From Candidatus Magasanikiibacteriota bacterium (lineage in GTDB: Bacteria > Patescibacteriota > Patescibacteriia > Magasanikbacterales > UBA10003): 14,554 bases of DNA. This document shows positions 13,411 to 14,554 of the stretch, piece by piece; position 1 is the stretch's first letter; every line of letters starts with the position of its first letter. The translations under genes were made by a program, and so were the position numbers. Under the pieces are notes generated by a model. That model worked only from the letters and a program-made list of their open reading frames with translations, ran no database searches and was not told the DNA's origin. The DNA is taken from assembly GCA_026396495.1 (NCBI GenBank), contig JAPLWR010000103.1, forward strand, positions 5,954 to 20,507, written 5' to 3'.

Positions 13411-14554
13411 GACAAAAGGACAAAAGAACTTTAGTTTTAAATACAGTTTCTTTGGCCGGAACCAATACTGACACCTCTTTTTCCACTACTGGTTGGATAG
13501 ATAATAACACCATCGCTGAATTTTCTACCGAACCAATTAAAAAAGGACAGACAGAAATTTATCCTATTCCTTTAATTGCACCTAATCGCGCTGGTGTTTT
13601 TACTTTGCATTTTTCTCTGTTAGTTAATGGGGCAAAAATTGAAGGAGGTAACTTTGATTTACCAGTAACAGTAGTCAATCCCAACCCTCAAGAAAATTTA
13701 GCCGCCACTTCCGATATTATTATTGACGACCCCAGAATGAGAATTGGATCATTTACCACTGAGGAACCGATGGAATTTATCTCTACTTTTGATTACACAA
13801 TAAAAGATACTGACGGATTAGAGTTGGGCAAAATTATTCCTGGCACCAAAACTCTAGTCTTTTATAATGAAGAAAGCAAAAAATATTCGGCCAGTTGGGG
13901 GGAACAAGCTATTTCATCAGATAAACCCCTACGTTTGGTTCCCACTGATTTAAACGCCTATTTCTCTATTAGCAATCATGAATTATTAGCCCGCTGGGGT
14001 CACAAAGTCAACTATAATGAATTTAGAGACACTTTTGAAATACGTTTGGCAGAGACTGGATATATTTGGATAATTAATGAACTGGGTATGGAAAATTATT
14101 TAAAAGGTATGGCTGAAGAAAGTGATTCGTCTCATATAGAATTTTTAAAAACCATGGCCGTAGTTGAGCGAAGTTACGCTTATTACCACTTAAAAAATCC
14201 TGGAAAACATTTGGCTGGCGGATTTGTTTTAGATGCAGACTATGATCAAGTGTACCGTGGTTATGTCAGAGAAAAAATTTCACCCAACATGGTTGCGGCC
14301 ATAGAAGAAACTAGAGGAATGGTAGTTACCTATAATGGAGACCCTGTTTATACCCCCTATTTTGCTCGCTCTAATGGCAAAACTAAAAGTGCTAAAGTTG
14401 TTTGGGGTACAGATCAGCCCTGGCTCCAACCAGTAGTTGCTCCTTATGATAAAGGCAAAACCCTATGGGGGCACGGAGTTGGTATGTCAGCTCGTGATGG
14501 CTTATACCGTGCCAAAGATGGAGCTACATGGGATGCAATTGTAAAGTACTATTA
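13401..14554 (+). pseudogene. Continuation of the SpoIID/LytB protein in the shifted frame, runs off window
   Basis: This frame opens after a TAA at 13398-13400 and stays open to the right edge (384 codons), in the frame -1 relative to the upstream fragment. It has no start of its own that fits the domain boundary. It carries the rest of the second Ig-like repeat to about 13680, then a SpoIID-type lytic transglycosylase domain: ELGMENYLKGMAEES, with a catalytic-type Glu at 14115-14117, FLKTMAVVERSYAYYH, DQVYRGY, ETRGMVVTYNGDPVYTPYFARSNGKT and GHGVGMSARDG (14469-14500). SpoIID enzymes cleave glycan strands lacking stem peptides; outside sporulators the LytB branch acts in envelope remodelling. 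Joined to the front part it would form one secreted protein of more than 600 residues. It is marked pseudogene because of the frame break; if that is a sequence error the gene is intact. Confidence 0.78.

Noticed and set aside
13395..13412. Programmed -1 frameshifting in the SpoIID-like gene.
   Set aside because: There is no X-XXY-YYZ slippery heptamer in the 10-base overlap and no obvious pseudoknot; a deleted G explains both frames and restores a conserved Trp.
1..14554. CRISPR array, insertion sequence, phage or toxin-antitoxin genes.
   Set aside because: I saw no regularly spaced repeats, transposase motifs, phage proteins or paired small genes; the inverted repeats found are terminators, tRNA arms or operator-like sites.

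Overview
The window looks like chromosomal DNA of an uncultivated, AT-rich bacterium, most likely a member of the Patescibacteria/Candidate Phyla Radiation. That assignment is inference: it rests on AT-rich composition, short intergenic gaps, near absence of Shine-Dalgarno sequences, the HMA-SafE-cupredoxin copper protein, an F420-ligase-like gene beside a flippase and O-antigen ligase, and a SpoIID/LytB protein with NBR1-like Ig repeats. No rRNA or other phylogenetic marker is present. Genes from 1 to 12652 are on the minus strand; the last locus (12748 to the end) is on the plus strand.

Region 1-5540 is metal transport. A four-gene copper operon reads leftward from 5422: a CsoR-type copper sensor, an HMA-SafE-cupredoxin membrane protein, a small anchored cupredoxin, and a Cu+ P1B-type ATPase (CopA). 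Gaps are 1, 19 and 1 bases. A near-consensus sigma70-type promoter has a CsoR-type palindrome at its expected transcription start, so the operon is very probably auto-repressed and released by Cu(I). It ends in a hairpin terminator, followed by the N-terminal 376 codons of an MgtA-type P-type ATPase that runs off the left edge.

Region 5562-7074 is a single unrecognised gene with its own promoter, strong Shine-Dalgarno, TTG start and terminator. Its base composition is richer in G+C than its neighbours, and it carries a four-cysteine zinc-ribbon-like motif. It is the least explained item here. Region 7127-8791 encodes a secreted or membrane-anchored DUF2330-like protein.

Region 8841-9219 is a tRNA operon (Ala-UGC, Phe-GAA, Pro-UGG) with a strong promoter and terminator. 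Region 9226-12652 is a surface-polysaccharide operon: a Wzx-type flippase, an O-antigen ligase/polymerase-like protein and an F420-ligase-family protein, with the last two genes overlapping by 14 bases.

From 12748 a divergent locus encodes a secreted SpoIID/LytB protein with Ig-like repeats. It is broken by a frameshift at about 13409, which one inserted G would repair, and it runs off the right edge. I saw no CRISPR array, insertion sequence, phage gene or toxin-antitoxin pair.
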